Shown here: positions 1 to 7,743 of the stretch, piece by piece
Layout of the letters: each line of letters opens with the position of its first letter
Position numbering within the stretch: position 1 is the stretch's first letter
Origin: Candidatus Thermokryptus mobilis
GTDB lineage: Bacteria; Bacteroidota; Ignavibacteria; Kryptoniales; Kryptoniaceae
DNA: 64,000 nucleotides
Assembly: GCF_900070205.1 (NCBI RefSeq)
Contig: NZ_FAOO01000013.1
Span: forward strand, 1 to 64,000
Direction of reading: 5' to 3'
Notes under the pieces: model-generated
What the model saw: the letters and a program-made list of their open reading frames with translations, nothing else
What the model was told of the DNA's origin: nothing
Database searches by the model: none
Translations under genes and position numbers: made by a program

Positions 1-378
1 CAGGTAAATTCCATTTGGTTGGATTAGATATGGGAGGGTTTGCGTATGCGTTTTCAATTGATTCGGGCAGAACCTGGATTGGATATCGCAATCTTTCGTA
101 TGTTACCTCAGTGCCAAAACTTTTTGAATTTCGTCAAAATTATCCGAACCCGTTTAATCTAAAAACAACAATTGAGTTCTCAATTTACAAGGAAGCATAT
201 TTCTCTTAAAATTTACAACATTGAAGGACGGATTATAACGACTCTGGTAAGTTCAAACAAAAAACCAGGAACTTATAAAATTGAATTCAACGCAAGCGAC
301 CTATCAAGCGGAGTTTACTTCGCCGAACTGACCGTAGATAGACAAAAAGAAATTCAAAAAATGCTACTGATTAAATAA
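1..378 (+). pseudogene. 3' end of a secreted protein with a type IX secretion C-terminal sorting domain, frameshifted
   Basis: The frame is open from the left window edge, so the gene begins outside the window. It contains the YPNPFN motif (nt 141-158) followed by TTIEFSI, the start of the type A C-terminal sorting domain used by the type IX secretion system. That frame stops at 207-209. The rest of the domain (ISLKIYNIEGR, then SGVYFAEL and a KMLLIK end) continues in the +1 frame to 378. A single-base change near 190-205 therefore splits the domain. It is either a true frameshift or a sequencing error. What the mature protein does cannot be seen. It converges on the cytochrome cluster with only 4 bp between stops, so there is no room for a separate terminator. 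Confidence 0.7.
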
Positions 379-382
379 AAAT

Positions 383-1534
383 TCACCTTGACACAGCTTT
401 ACTTAACCCACTAACCGAAAAGTCAACTTCATTGCCGAACAAGCTCAACTTTCCATTTATATGCTTTGTTTTATCCTTGATGCGTAAACCACCATTTGAA
501 ATTTCAACCACATCATTGTGACAGCTCGTCCCGCAAGATGTAGCCGATACCTTCGGATGAGTTCCGCCAGGTGGTAGCCCGTGACAACTTCCGCACTCGG
601 CTTGACTTCCATCAACGACATTCCATTTAGGAGCATTGTTCATGTTCCCGTTTCTGAAATAACCGTGACAATATGTATTTGAACAGGTTAAATTGCCTGA
701 ATCGTAAATCGGGCTCGGCACTATATATTCACCTATGTTAAAACCAGCAGATTTATGTCTTGCAAGTGAGCTATCTTGAAAGATGACTTCTGCTCCTGGG
801 GTTGAATCAATATGACCTGGGGATTTAAGAGCGGTCGGTTTTATATGACACTCAGCACAGTCAAAACCAACGCTGACTTTACCTTCAATGAGATGAGATT
901 GATGAGCCCCGACACCACGAGAAGTTGTTGAGAAGTTATTGTTCAAATCTCTCGGCGGGGCTGGATTTGCAACACTTCCGTGACAAGTATTGCACGCCTC
1001 TGGACCACCAACGCTATTATGACAGGTATAACAAGAAGACCTGCTCACACCACCTGTATAATCTTTTCCGTGACATTGTTTGCACTGATCAAAGTCATAA
1101 CTTGTTCTTCTTAAAAACTTACCATGTGAATTTTCACTTTTAATGTCAACCCAATCTGAAGGATGAATTCTTATATCACCAAGCAAAAGGCTATCTTCAA
1201 CAACCCATTTTTTTATCTTGTCAGCTTTGATTGAGGAATCAGCACCAAGATATTTTCGCATACTTCCACCGGGCTGAGTGACGCGAACTATTTTGCTGTT
1301 TTGGTCCCCCGGAAAAGCAACACCACTTTGTATTATGCCGAAATAAGTTGAAAGGTCAAAATCTGAATTTTGGTTATGACAGCCGATGCAATTGTTATCA
1401 AAAATTGGTTTTATATCGTCTTTGTAGGTTAATTTAACTTTTGGTTGAGGTGTTAAAACATCCTCTTTTAACTCACTGCAAGAAAAGAAAAGCAATGAAA
1501 GTGAAAAAATCAAGAACAAAATTTTTGATTTCAT
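383..1534 (-). CDS. Octaheme-type c cytochrome lipoprotein
   Basis: Probable outer-membrane or cell-surface electron carrier, last gene of the lower cytochrome operon. The ATG at 1534 is chosen because it opens a lipoprotein signal (LSLLFFSC, relaxed lipobox). An upstream in-frame start would overlap the preceding gene and bury the signal. The first part (DDIKPIFDNNCIGCH) resembles the single-heme domain seen in Planctomycete-type cytochromes. Then follow CKQCH, CYTCH, CNTCH, CAECH, a CX4CH motif (CSNTYCH), CGSCH and a CX3CH motif (CGTSCH). That gives six canonical and two non-canonical heme sites. The CX4CH/CXXCH pattern recalls multiheme lipoproteins of metal-reducing Geobacter. Terminal surface position is inference from the lipobox and gene order. 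Confidence 0.85.
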   Translation of the reverse strand: MKSKILFLIFSLSLLFFSCSELKEDVLTPQPKVKLTYKDDIKPIFDNNCIGCHNQNSDFDLSTYFGIIQSGVAFPGDQNSKIVRVTQPGGSMRKYLGADSSIKADKIKKWVVEDSLLLGDIRIHPSDWVDIKSENSHGKFLRRTSYDFDQCKQCHGKDYTGGVSRSSCYTCHNSVGGPEACNTCHGSVANPAPPRDLNNNFSTTSRGVGAHQSHLIEGKVSVGFDCAECHIKPTALKSPGHIDSTPGAEVIFQDSSLARHKSAGFNIGEYIVPSPIYDSGNLTCSNTYCHGYFRNGNMNNAPKWNVVDGSQAECGSCHGLPPGGTHPKVSATSCGTSCHNDVVEISNGGLRIKDKTKHINGKLSLFGNEVDFSVSGLSKAVSR

Positions 1535-1557
1535 TTTCGTTTTTGAAAATTTAATTT

Positions 1558-2769
1558 TTACTTTTCTTGCCCATGACAATATCCACAGAAACCAATACCA
1601 GCTTTTCTAGTATTAATGTGGCAAGTAAAGCAAACCGAACCATCGTTTGTGTGCCAATCACCTTCAACATCTTTCATATAATTTTTCGGATGCGTCTTCG
1701 GGTCGTTCCCAAGTCCAGGGTTTCTATCAACATGGCAGAGAACACAAGTTGGGTCAGCTCCCTCTGTATCGTGACAGCTCATACACATTTCAATGTCCCT
1801 TTTTGCAAGTTTTGCATGCCTTCCGCCACCCGTTCCAACTCCAATTGTAACGAAATCATTTCCCTTATGCCATTCCGGTTTAACAGAACTTGTGGTTGCG
1901 CCATTTGGAACATGACAACCAGAACAGAACGTTTGCCTATCGTGGCAAACATAGCAATCATTTGACTTTGCCTTTGCGTCAATTCCGTGAGTGTAGCGGT
2001 AATTTAGGTCATGGACTCTTTGTAAAACAAGCTGTTGCTTCCCTGAGCTTTGTGGGGTGAAGGGAGAATAAAAATCACTTCCAACTCGCAAAAGATTTGC
2101 CCCATCGTGACACTGTTGACAGAAATCATCTGAATGACAAGTGATGCAACTATTTTCAGCCCCACCGGCGCGGACAAGCTTTTTATGCTCGGTTTTAAAA
2201 TCGGCTACCTTATGGCTTGACGGCAAGATTGAAACCATTTCTTTATGGCACGCCTCACATTCATTCGTAGCGATTCTATTGTTATGACAGGCAAAACAAC
2301 TCTCCATGCTTGGCAAATGTTCCGGCGTTGCATAGTCAACTTTATCTGAGCCAGCGTGACAGTCAAGACAATTCATCTTTTGATTCTCAATGTGAAATTT
2401 ATGCGAAAAGATAATTTTCCGCACCGGGGCTTCGTAAGGGACTAATAGTTCAATGTCTTTATGACAATACTCACATGGTGTTGATTTCTCATCGTGACAA
2501 TTATAGCATGTGCTCATATCAGGTAAAAGAAAATCGGAGGCGTTTTCACTTTTCAGTGCCTCAGCGTGACAATCGGTGCACTCGGCACCAACATTTTCAG
2601 CGTGAAATTGATGTGAAAATTTAATGTTCATCCATTGCTTAACATTGTCACCATAAAATTCCGCCTTGTCGGATTTGTCAGAGTTTGAAAAAGCGACAAA
2701 CACAAATGAAGCTGGAACAAGTAAAATGGTGAAGAAATACAGAGCAAAAATTTTAAAATTTGATTTCAT
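1558..2769 (-). CDS. 14-heme c-type cytochrome, exported
   Basis: A 403-residue protein with an N-terminal signal/anchor segment (hydrophobic residues about 7-28, no lipobox) and fourteen CXXCH motifs, from CTDCH to CGYCH close to the C-terminus. Many distal histidines (HQFH, HKFH) precede the motifs by the spacing usual for bis-histidine hemes. It lies between the beta-barrel gene (24 bp upstream) and the octaheme lipoprotein (23 bp downstream). It may be the cytochrome that sits in or against the barrel, by analogy with porin-cytochrome conduits. No catalytic motif of NrfA, HAO or OTR type is apparent, so an electron-transfer role is more likely than an enzyme role. Confidence 0.85.
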   Translation of the reverse strand: MKSNFKIFALYFFTILLVPASFVFVAFSNSDKSDKAEFYGDNVKQWMNIKFSHQFHAENVGAECTDCHAEALKSENASDFLLPDMSTCYNCHDEKSTPCEYCHKDIELLVPYEAPVRKIIFSHKFHIENQKMNCLDCHAGSDKVDYATPEHLPSMESCFACHNNRIATNECEACHKEMVSILPSSHKVADFKTEHKKLVRAGGAENSCITCHSDDFCQQCHDGANLLRVGSDFYSPFTPQSSGKQQLVLQRVHDLNYRYTHGIDAKAKSNDCYVCHDRQTFCSGCHVPNGATTSSVKPEWHKGNDFVTIGVGTGGGRHAKLAKRDIEMCMSCHDTEGADPTCVLCHVDRNPGLGNDPKTHPKNYMKDVEGDWHTNDGSVCFTCHINTRKAGIGFCGYCHGQEK

Positions 2770-2792
2770 CGCAACTTCCGAATGTTAATTTT

Positions 2793-4058
2793 TCATTTGA
2801 TAAAACCAATGTTTGTGAAAAGCCAGTAATTTAACTTGAAGAAGAAACGGAAATCAGAGCTGTAAATTCTGTTCCGCAGATATTGACCTTGGATGTCAAA
2901 TGAAAACGCCCTGTTAAGTTTATAATTCACACCGAGCGATAAAGCGATGGATTTTTCCCTTTCTGTGACATCTGAAAGTTTATATGAGGCGTAGCTTAAG
3001 CTCACATTTGGTATCAACCTATCTCCAAACATCGGATAGTAAAGTTGAGCCGAGAACCCATCAAGTTCGCCAGCATACCCAATCCTTTTTGCAAAATTAA
3101 CAGAACCATATCCAGCATCAAAACCAAAAACTATCCTTTGCGATTTCTCATCAACATAATTCACATTTGAAAATCCAACGGTAAGTCTGAAAAGTGATGA
3201 AATTTTATAATTTACGCCCACTTCAATTTCTTTCGTGACGCCATAATTGAAAACGGAAAAAATTGAATTCACGGGGATCCGCGGGTCGCGATAATCATAA
3301 CCAGCGTTCAACTTCAAGCGATTTGTCAAATTAACTCCAAGTGACACCTCCCCTCTTGAAAATTTTGACTTATTCAAATCATAATCCGCCCGTGAATAAA
3401 ATTCAAAAATGGAAAAATCATACCCAACATCAGCGCTGATGATTTGATACTGTGAAGAGACTGTGTTAATCTCCTGAGCAAAGACATCACCCAAGCTGTC
3501 AGCTCGTAGCGCTGAATACGGCTTTGGTTTTCTATGTTGGTTAAAATAGCTTAACGAAGTGTTTAAATCACCGCTTGAAAACTTCAATTGACCGCCGAAC
3601 ATAAAATTATTCCTTGTGTCATCTGTGATACTAAATTTCTGACCGACGGGTGGGAGAAAACCACCATAAACATTCGCTGAAAGAGACTTCAAGATTTTCG
3701 TATTTATGAAAGCACCATCAATCGTTCCAACACCAACGCCAGAAAAAACCGCAAACCTTCCGATTTTCAAATTAAATCTATTAAAGAGATTTCTCCAGTT
3801 GATATAGAAATTGTAAAATCTAACGCGCGGGTCACCCGATTGCTTCTGGCGAAAATCATTTGAGAGATTAGCAAAGGCATGAAAAGATAAATTTCCCTGA
3901 CTTAAAGATAACTGCGCAAATTGATAAGCCCGAAGATGATTTGTTGATATTGTTTGGGTTTCTTGTCTTTGCCACATGTACGCAGATGTTGTCAAGCGCA
4001 GGTTTAGATTTTGGGCAAATAAAAATGCTGGCAAAACTAATAAAATTAAAATTCTCAT
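2793..4058 (-). CDS. Outer-membrane beta-barrel protein in the cytochrome operon
   Basis: A 421-residue protein with a cleavable signal (MRILILLVLPAFLFAQ). The rest is alternating polar/hydrophobic strands, many starting or ending in aromatic residues, with short turns. There is no cysteine-heme motif. The end is a strand ending in GFIK, not the usual terminal Phe. Its start overlaps the stop of the 11-heme gene by 4 bp, suggesting translational coupling. Position between a periplasmic/inner-membrane multiheme protein and two exported multiheme cytochromes suggests the sheath of a transmembrane electron conduit. MtrB and the Geobacter porins are longer, so the barrel may be narrower, or it may only anchor the cytochromes. 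No family assignment could be made by eye. Confidence 0.7.
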   Translation of the reverse strand: MRILILLVLPAFLFAQNLNLRLTTSAYMWQRQETQTISTNHLRAYQFAQLSLSQGNLSFHAFANLSNDFRQKQSGDPRVRFYNFYINWRNLFNRFNLKIGRFAVFSGVGVGTIDGAFINTKILKSLSANVYGGFLPPVGQKFSITDDTRNNFMFGGQLKFSSGDLNTSLSYFNQHRKPKPYSALRADSLGDVFAQEINTVSSQYQIISADVGYDFSIFEFYSRADYDLNKSKFSRGEVSLGVNLTNRLKLNAGYDYRDPRIPVNSIFSVFNYGVTKEIEVGVNYKISSLFRLTVGFSNVNYVDEKSQRIVFGFDAGYGSVNFAKRIGYAGELDGFSAQLYYPMFGDRLIPNVSLSYASYKLSDVTEREKSIALSLGVNYKLNRAFSFDIQGQYLRNRIYSSDFRFFFKLNYWLFTNIGFIK

Positions 4059-5479
4059 TTTCGTCTTTCAATTTGTTTAATTTTAAGGTAGAGTGCAATC
4101 ACAAGGATAGTTATTATCAAAGTTGAAGCACCGAGTCCCCATCGCCTAAAGTAATATTCATCTATTGCCTCAAGCCCCGCTCTTGTAACTTCACTTATTA
4201 TCTCATATCCGGGATTTATCGTCTCTTTAAATTCATCAAGGTTTGCTGTATGAATTACCGTCCTTGCTTTGATCAAAATTTGGGGGACATCATTCATTTG
4301 ATATCTTGCGTCAGAGACATCCATTCCTTTGGTTTCAGCTTCATATAGTATCTCCTTCGCTTTATTAATTTTGACAACAAGGGTATCAATCATCTCGCGC
4401 ATTTGCCTTGCGACTTCAAAGCCCTTATCCCCTTCTTTATGACACTTTATACAAGTCGCTTTTGTATTTGTTCCAAGCATTTCATCCGTCGGTTTTTCAA
4501 TTAGATGATACCCGTGGCAAACCTCACACTGCGGTATTTTCTTAGCTTCAAAGACAGGAGCGTGGGGACTCCTTGAAAACATCTCGGCATTTAAAGCGTG
4601 GCAAGTACCACAAACATGGGAAATTGACTTAACACCAGGGGGAATAGCACCGTGATTTCCATGGCAATCATTACAAGCAGGAGCTGATAAATCCCCCTTC
4701 TCAAGCAAAGCCCTACCGTGAACGCTTTTGACATATTTTTCATACTGATCCGTTGGAATTTTATAACCGCGCATATAGCTGGCGTCGCTATGACATCTTG
4801 CGCAAGTTGTTGGTAAATTTGAAGCAAAGACCGTTGAGCGCGGATCATTAGCAGGGAAAATGTCATGTGCGGAATGACAATCCGAACAGGTTGCAACCTT
4901 TATATCACCACGCAAAATTCTCTGCCCATGAACGCTCGTCTTATACTTTTCAAATTGATCAGTCGGTAGCCCAGGGTTAAACCTTTTCATATAATTTGCA
5001 TCGCTATGACACTTTGAACATAATCTGATCTCTCTCGTCGGATATACAGGCGACCTTGGATCAGAAGCTCTTTTTATCTCGTGTATGCCATGACAAGTTA
5101 CACAAGTTGCAATTTCACTCTTGCCGTGAACGCTCGCCTTGAAAAGTTTGAATTGGGAAACATCAACCTTTGAATTAAATTTTTTCATCGTTTCTTCATT
5201 AGAATGACATCTCAAACAGACATCAATTATCTTATCTCCTTTGGGGACACCTATGAATCCCCTTTCTTTGCTCATAGCCACATCCATATCATCGCTTGTT
5301 CTGTCACCGCCGTGACAGTCGGCGCAAGAGATGCCCAATTTGAAATGAACATCTTCGGAATAAAGAGCTGTTGGTTTATCGCCGACAACATCTTTATGAC
5401 AATTATAACAGCCATCCTTATTTTGAGCGAAAGAAATCAGACTCAAAAAGAATAAAGAAAGGAAAATTTTACGCACCAT
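4055..5479 (-). CDS. 11-heme c cytochrome with C-terminal membrane anchor
   Basis: Signal peptide (LFFLSLISFAQ), then eleven CXXCH motifs (CYNCH to CIKCH) in about 350 residues. Repeats of the form SVHG...CxDCHG.H.I...DPRS...CxxCH are the same module found in the 9-heme and 17-heme proteins upstream. After the last heme there is a helical region of about 90 residues, then a single transmembrane helix (LGASTLIITILVIALYLKI) and a basic tail. It is therefore an inner-membrane protein with a periplasmic heme domain. It follows cytochrome b by 19 bp and is probably the c-type subunit of that Rieske/b complex, in place of cytochrome c1 or f. Its stop overlaps the barrel gene start. Confidence 0.85.
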   Translation of the reverse strand: MVRKIFLSLFFLSLISFAQNKDGCYNCHKDVVGDKPTALYSEDVHFKLGISCADCHGGDRTSDDMDVAMSKERGFIGVPKGDKIIDVCLRCHSNEETMKKFNSKVDVSQFKLFKASVHGKSEIATCVTCHGIHEIKRASDPRSPVYPTREIRLCSKCHSDANYMKRFNPGLPTDQFEKYKTSVHGQRILRGDIKVATCSDCHSAHDIFPANDPRSTVFASNLPTTCARCHSDASYMRGYKIPTDQYEKYVKSVHGRALLEKGDLSAPACNDCHGNHGAIPPGVKSISHVCGTCHALNAEMFSRSPHAPVFEAKKIPQCEVCHGYHLIEKPTDEMLGTNTKATCIKCHKEGDKGFEVARQMREMIDTLVVKINKAKEILYEAETKGMDVSDARYQMNDVPQILIKARTVIHTANLDEFKETINPGYEIISEVTRAGLEAIDEYYFRRWGLGASTLIITILVIALYLKIKQIERRK

Positions 5480-5498
5480 TATATCAAAATTTTTTATT

Positions 5499-6581
5499 TT
5501 AACTTAACACATAACCAAGTATTGTCATAGTCAACATGTAAATCAAAACGAACAAACCGATCAAATTTATCAATCTATTTCTGTATCCATTTTTCGTTTT
5601 AACATCCCAAAATGGGACAAGAAGCCAAAGTATTCCAGCCACCGTAAACATCAGGACTCCGAAAAATTCGCCTTCAAGAAAAAGGACCTTTGGGGGCAAA
5701 AGCTTTAAAGTTTGATACATAAACAGAAAATACCATTCTGGTTTTATACCAGCTGGGGCTGGGGCAAATGGATCGGCTTTTTTACCGAGTTCCCATGGGA
5801 AAAATACAGCAAGGACTGCAAGTATATTCAAAATTATGAGCCACAGCAAAAGATCGCGGAGTAAAAAGTTTGGGAAAAACGGTATGTATTTTCTCCTCTC
5901 GGGCGGTAACTTCTCCCACTCGGGGGGCTCGCTCATCCCTTGAATTTGTATAAACAAAAGATGAAAGAAAAGTATAACTGTAAAGATCCCCGGAAGGATT
6001 GCAACATGCAAGCCAAAAAATCTCGCAAGCGTTGCCCCAGTTACATCCTCACCACCGCGGATAATTTTTAACAGATCTTTCCCTATCCAAGGTATTGAAC
6101 CGATAATGTCCGTTCCAACTTTTGTCGCAAAAAACGCAAGCTCATTCCATGGCAAAAGATATCCACTAAAACCGAAAGTCAAAGCAAGAACTAAAAGTAA
6201 AAACCCGGTAACCCAAGTCAATTCCCTTGGTTTTCTGTACGCCTTTGTGAAATAGACGCTAAACATATGTATGAAAACAGCCAATATCATCAAATTAGCA
6301 GACCAACTGTGAATTGAACGAATTAACCAGCCAAATTTAACTTTTGAAACTATAAATTGAACGCTCTCATAAGAGCTATCTTCACCGACACGATAATAAA
6401 GCAAAAGAAGGATGCCCGTTAAAACCTGGATTATAAAAAGAAATAAGCTGACCCCGCCGAAATAATACCAAATTGAATGCCTGTGTTGAGGAACTGACTT
6501 GTGAGACATAAACTCAATAAAACCACGGATATTATATCTTTCATCAAACCAATTAAATAATTTTTCACCCAATTTTGCCAT
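5499..6581 (-). CDS. Cytochrome b subunit of a Rieske/cytochrome b (bc-type) complex
   Basis: Quinol-oxidising membrane subunit, 360 residues. It is full length, with both the heme-bearing N-terminal part and the Qo-site C-terminal part in one chain. Heme ligands are visible as two pairs: IHSWSANLM...FIHMF (13 residues between histidines) and GLHVAILPG...FFHLLF (14 between). A 14-residue second spacing is known from b6f-like cytochromes. The Qo-site PEWY motif is present ([12 protein letters not shown]). Rieske lies 4 bp upstream and the 11-heme protein 19 bp downstream, so this is one complex. The usual cytochrome c1/f gene is absent from the window. Confidence 0.93.
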   Translation of the reverse strand: MAKLGEKLFNWFDERYNIRGFIEFMSHKSVPQHRHSIWYYFGGVSLFLFIIQVLTGILLLLYYRVGEDSSYESVQFIVSKVKFGWLIRSIHSWSANLMILAVFIHMFSVYFTKAYRKPRELTWVTGFLLLVLALTFGFSGYLLPWNELAFFATKVGTDIIGSIPWIGKDLLKIIRGGEDVTGATLARFFGLHVAILPGIFTVILFFHLLFIQIQGMSEPPEWEKLPPERRKYIPFFPNFLLRDLLLWLIILNILAVLAVFFPWELGKKADPFAPAPAGIKPEWYFLFMYQTLKLLPPKVLFLEGEFFGVLMFTVAGILWLLVPFWDVKTKNGYRNRLINLIGLFVLIYMLTMTILGYVLS

Positions 6582-6585
6582 CTCC

Positions 6586-7029
6586 TCACGCCTCCTTTGT
6601 TACATAGATTTCATCGCCTCTAATAATGACTCGGAACTGCTCAAGTGGTCTCGGTGGAGGTCCTGATATATTTCTTCCATTTAGGTCATACTTTCCGTTA
6701 TGACATGCGCACCAGATTGCTTTCATGTCTTCCCGATATTGGACAGTACAATCAAGGTGTGTACAAACAGCTGAGAAAGCCCTAAACTCGCCATTTTCAA
6801 GCCGAAGCAAAAGCCCGGGTTTGTTGCCAAATTTAAATATAGTTCCCGTCCCCGGCTTAAAGTCATCAACCTTGCCAAGTTTTACACTTTTTATTTTTGC
6901 CTCGGGAAGTTTTGGAGGGATGATATATTTGATGACGGGATAAAGAACAGATATAAGCCAACCGATAAAACCAAAGCCAAGGAGATAGTTCAAAAAGTCA
7001 CGCCTTGATTTTCTTAAACCAGGTTCCAT
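6586..7029 (-). CDS. Rieske iron-sulfur protein
   Basis: Carries the 2Fe-2S cluster that takes one electron from quinol at cytochrome b. The cluster-binding boxes are CTHLDC and CACHNGKYD. An N-terminal region with RRDFLNYL (Tat-like, twin arginine) and one transmembrane helix anchors it. The ATG at 7029 is preferred because AAAGGAG lies 5-6 bases upstream. The longer reading frame has no such site. It is adjacent to the cytochrome b gene in the usual order for such complexes. Confidence 0.93.
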   Translation of the reverse strand: MEPGLRKSRRDFLNYLLGFGFIGWLISVLYPVIKYIIPPKLPEAKIKSVKLGKVDDFKPGTGTIFKFGNKPGLLLRLENGEFRAFSAVCTHLDCTVQYREDMKAIWCACHNGKYDLNGRNISGPPPRPLEQFRVIIRGDEIYVTKEA

Positions 7030-7105
7030 TTCCACTCCTTTCTTCATTTTAATCAGAAACGAAAAGGGGCACATCTTTTTTATAGATGCGCCCCTTAATC
7101 AAAAG

Positions 7106-7666
7106 TTACTTTTCCTTCGGCAAAGGATGAGCTATCTCAGCCCACATTTTCTTAAAGTCAAAGCCCTTAAATGTGGGACTTTCTTCATTATGACATGTCT
7201 TGCAAAGCTTCTCGGCGCTACCATCAGCGACAAGCACAAGTACAAGCCCGTTCTTGATAGCCTCTTCACGGTTTTGCATGATTTTCAATGCCTTATACTC
7301 AGACCCAGGACCATGGCAAGCCTCACATTGAACACCATCTTCAATCTTGAACCTTTCAAGGAACGCCTCTTTTGGAGCCCCAAATCCAGTCACATGACAT
7401 TTCAAGCACTCTGGCGCTTCATACGGTGGGACTTTAATTCCCTTCGCTTCAGCTATCTTTTTAGCTTCTTCAGTCTTGAGCGTTTCATACGCCTTTGCAT
7501 GTTTACTTGATTGCCAAATCTCAAACATCTTACCTTTCTTCTCACCCTTATGACATGGTGCGCAAACCGCTACACCAACATACTTGAACTTTGGAGATTC
7601 TTGAGAGAATAGATAGGTCAAATAGATGGGAATTAAAAGGAAAGAGACAGCTAATAAGCCTTTCAT
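7106..7666 (-). CDS. Tetraheme cytochrome c554-like protein
   Basis: 186 residues with an N-terminal signal or anchor and four CXXCH motifs (CAPCH, CLKCH, CEACH, CKTCH). The phrase VGVAVCAPCHK...MFEIWQSSKHAKAYETL and the later ECLKCHVTGFG and VQCEACHGPGSEY are typical of the cytochrome c554 family (electron acceptor of hydroxylamine oxidoreductase in nitrifiers, also widespread as a general carrier). No hydroxylamine oxidoreductase is present, so a role as mobile or tethered carrier for the bc-type complex is inferred. CGGAGG lies just upstream of the ATG. It is the first gene after the promoter at 7701-7729. Confidence 0.85.
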   Translation of the reverse strand: MKGLLAVSFLLIPIYLTYLFSQESPKFKYVGVAVCAPCHKGEKKGKMFEIWQSSKHAKAYETLKTEEAKKIAEAKGIKVPPYEAPECLKCHVTGFGAPKEAFLERFKIEDGVQCEACHGPGSEYKALKIMQNREEAIKNGLVLVLVADGSAEKLCKTCHNEESPTFKGFDFKKMWAEIAHPLPKEK

Positions 7667-7700
7667 CTTTTCCTCCGATATTTTTTAATTTTACAACTTT

Positions 7701-7729
7701 AATTTAACCGAAATAAAGCAAATTGTCAA
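7701..7729 (-). promoter_or_regulatory. Sigma70-type promoter of the lower cytochrome operon
   Basis: On the minus strand there is TTGACA (7729-7724), a 17-bp spacer, and TAAATT (7706-7701), about 35 bp before the start of the c554-like gene. It lies in the only sizeable gap (77 bp) in the cytochrome region, so it likely starts a transcript running through 383. Confidence 0.6.
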
Positions 7730-7743
7730 GTTGATTTCAAACC

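Noticed and set aside
1567-1965. 132-codon plus-strand frame opposite the 14-heme gene
   Set aside because: Shadow of the minus-strand cytochrome. No ribosome site and no sensible protein features.
7106-7666. Reading the c554-like protein as part of an ammonia- or hydroxylamine-oxidising pathway
   Set aside because: No hydroxylamine oxidoreductase or ammonia monooxygenase gene is present, and the family is widespread as a general electron carrier.
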